From NCBI GenBank assembly GCA_018401375.1, contig JAGYKR010000004.1, positions 62,001 to 126,000 of the forward strand: a stretch of DNA of 64,000 bases. Direction: 5' to 3'. Source of the DNA: Ilumatobacteraceae bacterium (GTDB taxonomy: Bacteria > Actinomycetota > Acidimicrobiia > Acidimicrobiales > Ilumatobacteraceae). Below, one piece after another: positions 62,533-64,000 of the stretch (positions within the stretch are counted from its first letter, which is position 1; each line of letters opens with the position of its first letter). The translations under genes and the position numbers were made by a program. The notes below the pieces were generated by a model. That model did no database searches. It was not told the origin of the DNA and saw only the letters and a program-made list of their open reading frames with translations.

Positions 62533-63888
62533 ATGACCGTGACCTATCAACCTGGGGATCCCGCCTATTTTGACGAGGCCGACGCCCGGCGGGAGATGGC
62601 GCGAAGCTTTGATGTCTGCAACGGCTGCCAACGTTGTAGCGACCTGTGCGGTGTCTTTCCCAGTCTCTTCGAACGGCTGGCTCAGATCCCAGAGGGCCGT
62701 GCCGATCACATGACGCCGGCCGATCAGGACGCGATTGCTGAGCAGTGCTTCCATTGCTCACTGTGTTCAATCGGCTGTCCGTACTTCTCAGGCGTTTCGC
62801 CCACCGGTGTGGACCCCGACACTCTGGTGGACTTCCCACGTCTCATGGTGCGGGCCGCAGCGATTCGCCATCGCGGTGGGCACCTTGCTCCCACTGAGCG
62901 GTTCACGTCTTCAGTGATCAATCGCACGGCATTGCTCGGTGGGCTCGGTGTGCGGGCCTCAGGGGTAGTGAATCGGATCATCGGGTCACAGCCAGAATCG
63001 ATGACACGGCGCACGGTGGCCAAGGTGACGGGCATTTCGGCGGTACGACTTATCCCGCCCTATGCGCGTCAACGTTTCTCTACCTGGTTTGCGAAGCGGG
63101 GTGGCCCTGCGGAGCGTCGCACTAGCGGAACCCGTCGCCAGGTCACGGTGTTTCCCACCTGCACCGTTGAGTACCTGCAGCCCGAAATCGGCCACGACCT
63201 CGTCAAGGTTTACGAGCGCAACGGGATCGATTGTTCGCTCAGTACGGCCGGCTGCTGCGGGGCTCCGTGGCTTCATTCAGGTGATCTCGATCGCTTCGGC
63301 GCGATCGCTGCGAAGAACGTCAAAATTTTGGCCGAGGAGATTCGTGCGGGGACAGAGATCGTGGTGCCGCAACCGACCTGTGGGATGATCCTCAAACAGG
63401 CCTATCTGGACTATGTAGGTGGGGATGATGCCGATCTTGTGGCCGCCCACAGCTTCGATGCGACAGAGTATTTATGGCGGATCGCCCAGACTGAAAACAC
63501 TGAAATTGATGGTGAATCAAAAGGTGGTTTGGATCTGCGGTTTGAGGGGAGGATCCCCGCTCAGGTGACTTACCACTCCGCGTGTCATCTGCGTGCGCAA
63601 GGACTTGCACGAACTAGTGCCGATCTGCTCGCGCTCACCGGCGCAAAGGTGTCCGTGGTGGAGCAATGCTCTGGCACCGATGGACTTTGGGGGCTGCGGA
63701 GAGGAAACGAGGGGACTGCGATAGCGATGGCGAAGGCCCTTGGCGCGGCTCTCGAAGCGACGGGTGGGGAGATCCTCAGCGGGGATTGTCATCTGGCCAA
63801 CACTGCGATTACCGAGGTGACCTCCCAGGTTCCACAGCATCCACTGCAGGTTCTGGCCCGGGCCTATGGGATACATCCCGAGCCGTAG
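62533..63888 (+). CDS. GlpC-like Fe-S protein (CCG-domain, heterodisulfide-reductase-like)
   Basis: A 451-residue protein with two 4Fe-4S ferredoxin motifs (CNGCQRCSDLCGVFPS at about residue 34; CFHCSLCSIGCPYF near 75) and two CCG-type domains (CTVEYLQPEIG ... STAGCCGAPWLHSGD; TYHSACHLRAQGLARTS ... EQCSGTDG). This is the build of GlpC, the electron-transfer subunit of anaerobic glycerol-3-phosphate dehydrogenase, and of LutA-type relatives. Divergent from glpD, so a partner role in electron transfer from glycerol-3-phosphate is inferred. ATG 62533 or GTG 62539 (better spaced to AAGGG). Confidence 0.88.
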   Translation: MTVTYQPGDPAYFDEADARREMARSFDVCNGCQRCSDLCGVFPSLFERLAQIPEGRADHMTPADQDAIAEQCFHCSLCSIGCPYFSGVSPTGVDPDTLVDFPRLMVRAAAIRHRGGHLAPTERFTSSVINRTALLGGLGVRASGVVNRIIGSQPESMTRRTVAKVTGISAVRLIPPYARQRFSTWFAKRGGPAERRTSGTRRQVTVFPTCTVEYLQPEIGHDLVKVYERNGIDCSLSTAGCCGAPWLHSGDLDRFGAIAAKNVKILAEEIRAGTEIVVPQPTCGMILKQAYLDYVGGDDADLVAAHSFDATEYLWRIAQTENTEIDGESKGGLDLRFEGRIPAQVTYHSACHLRAQGLARTSADLLALTGAKVSVVEQCSGTDGLWGLRRGNEGTAIAMAKALGAALEATGGEILSGDCHLANTAITEVTSQVPQHPLQVLARAYGIHPEP

Positions 63889-63936
63889 CGTTCTTCGCTG
63901 AGCGACTCGGCGTTCGTTACCTGCTGGTATCACCGT

Positions 63937-63963
63937 AAAACAGAACAATTTAAAACAGAACAA
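63937..63963. repeat. Two copies of AAAACAGAACAA
   Basis: The 12-base unit occurs at 63937-63948 and 63952-63963 in the short AT-rich region after the GlpC-like gene. AT content rises here relative to the rest of the window, as in a promoter region; the next gene lies outside the window. Confidence 0.6.
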
Positions 63964-64000
63964 GTTTCGTATTTTTTCCACTGGCATTGCCGGTCAAACG

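Noticed and set aside
63666-63938. Open frame inside the GlpC-like gene and its downstream region.
   Set aside because: It is an out-of-frame shadow of the GlpC-like gene with low-complexity translation.

Overview
The window is a gene-dense, GC-rich stretch of a bacterial chromosome. Inferred source: a high-GC Gram-positive, most likely an acidimicrobial (Acidimicrobiia-type) actinobacterium. The reasons are a fused FbiC (coenzyme F420 pathway), three LLM-type F420-dependent oxidoreductases, many acyl-CoA enzymes, a PAC2 protein, the actinobacterial order comEA-comEC-holA-rpsT-lepA followed by hrcA-dnaJ-rsmE-hemW, class A RNase P RNA, and frequent GTG starts. No insertion sequence, integrase, CRISPR array or prophage was found; this is core chromosome with a few decayed or odd loci.

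Layout. 1-8.5 kb: acyl-CoA ligase, a 50-aa basic protein, CoA-transferase III, fbiC, an L,D-transpeptidase-like protein, a broken acyl-CoA dehydrogenase and panB. 8.5-8.7 kb: a strongly self-complementary element that may be a small RNA, lying between the converging panB and leuS. 8.7-20.2 kb: leuS, two AMP-forming ligases, two LLM oxidoreductases, an HDAC-fold amidohydrolase, a PAC2 protein and an APH-fold kinase (fatty-acid and small-molecule catabolism). 20.3-24.8 kb: a first GlpD-like protein, two divergent tandem-domain universal stress proteins and a thioredoxin-TPR (CnoX-like) protein. 25-37.5 kb: the competence/translation/chaperone block comEA, comEC, holA, rpsT, lepA, MFS, photolyase, hrcA, dnaJ, rsmE, hemW, largely overlapping and so probably co-transcribed, then tRNA-Val(GAC).

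37.6-49.5 kb: MFS, alpha/beta hydrolase, acyl-CoA dehydrogenase, citrate synthase, two uncharacterised proteins, an inositol-monophosphatase, tRNA-Val(UAC), a cold-shock protein with a small basic partner, the glycogen pair glgA-glgC, and a degenerate Gfo/Idh-like protein behind a third LLM oxidoreductase. 49.5-53.9 kb: a class A penicillin-binding protein overlapping a zinc-ribbon coiled-coil protein, a membrane protein and a histidine phosphatase, faced by a shortened MscL-like protein. 54-57.3 kb: a membrane-tethered HNH nuclease with a C-terminal ComEA-like helix-hairpin-helix, rnpB on the minus strand, and two coupled exported ferritin-like proteins. 57.3-63.9 kb: a glycerol-phosphate cluster (glpK, a membrane protein, an alkyl-DHAP-synthase-like FAD enzyme, glpD, and divergently a GlpC-like Fe-S protein).

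How it fits together. FbiC makes the F420 chromophore used by the LLM enzymes. The ligases, CoA-transferase and dehydrogenases feed beta-oxidation into citrate synthase. The glp cluster takes glycerol to DHAP, with electrons probably leaving through the Fe-S protein, and may also touch ether-lipid chemistry. The most unusual items are the structured element at 8503-8634, the HNH-HhH fusion, the minimal MscL, the glycogen synthase lacking the KxGGL lysine, and the acyl-CoA dehydrogenase pseudogene.
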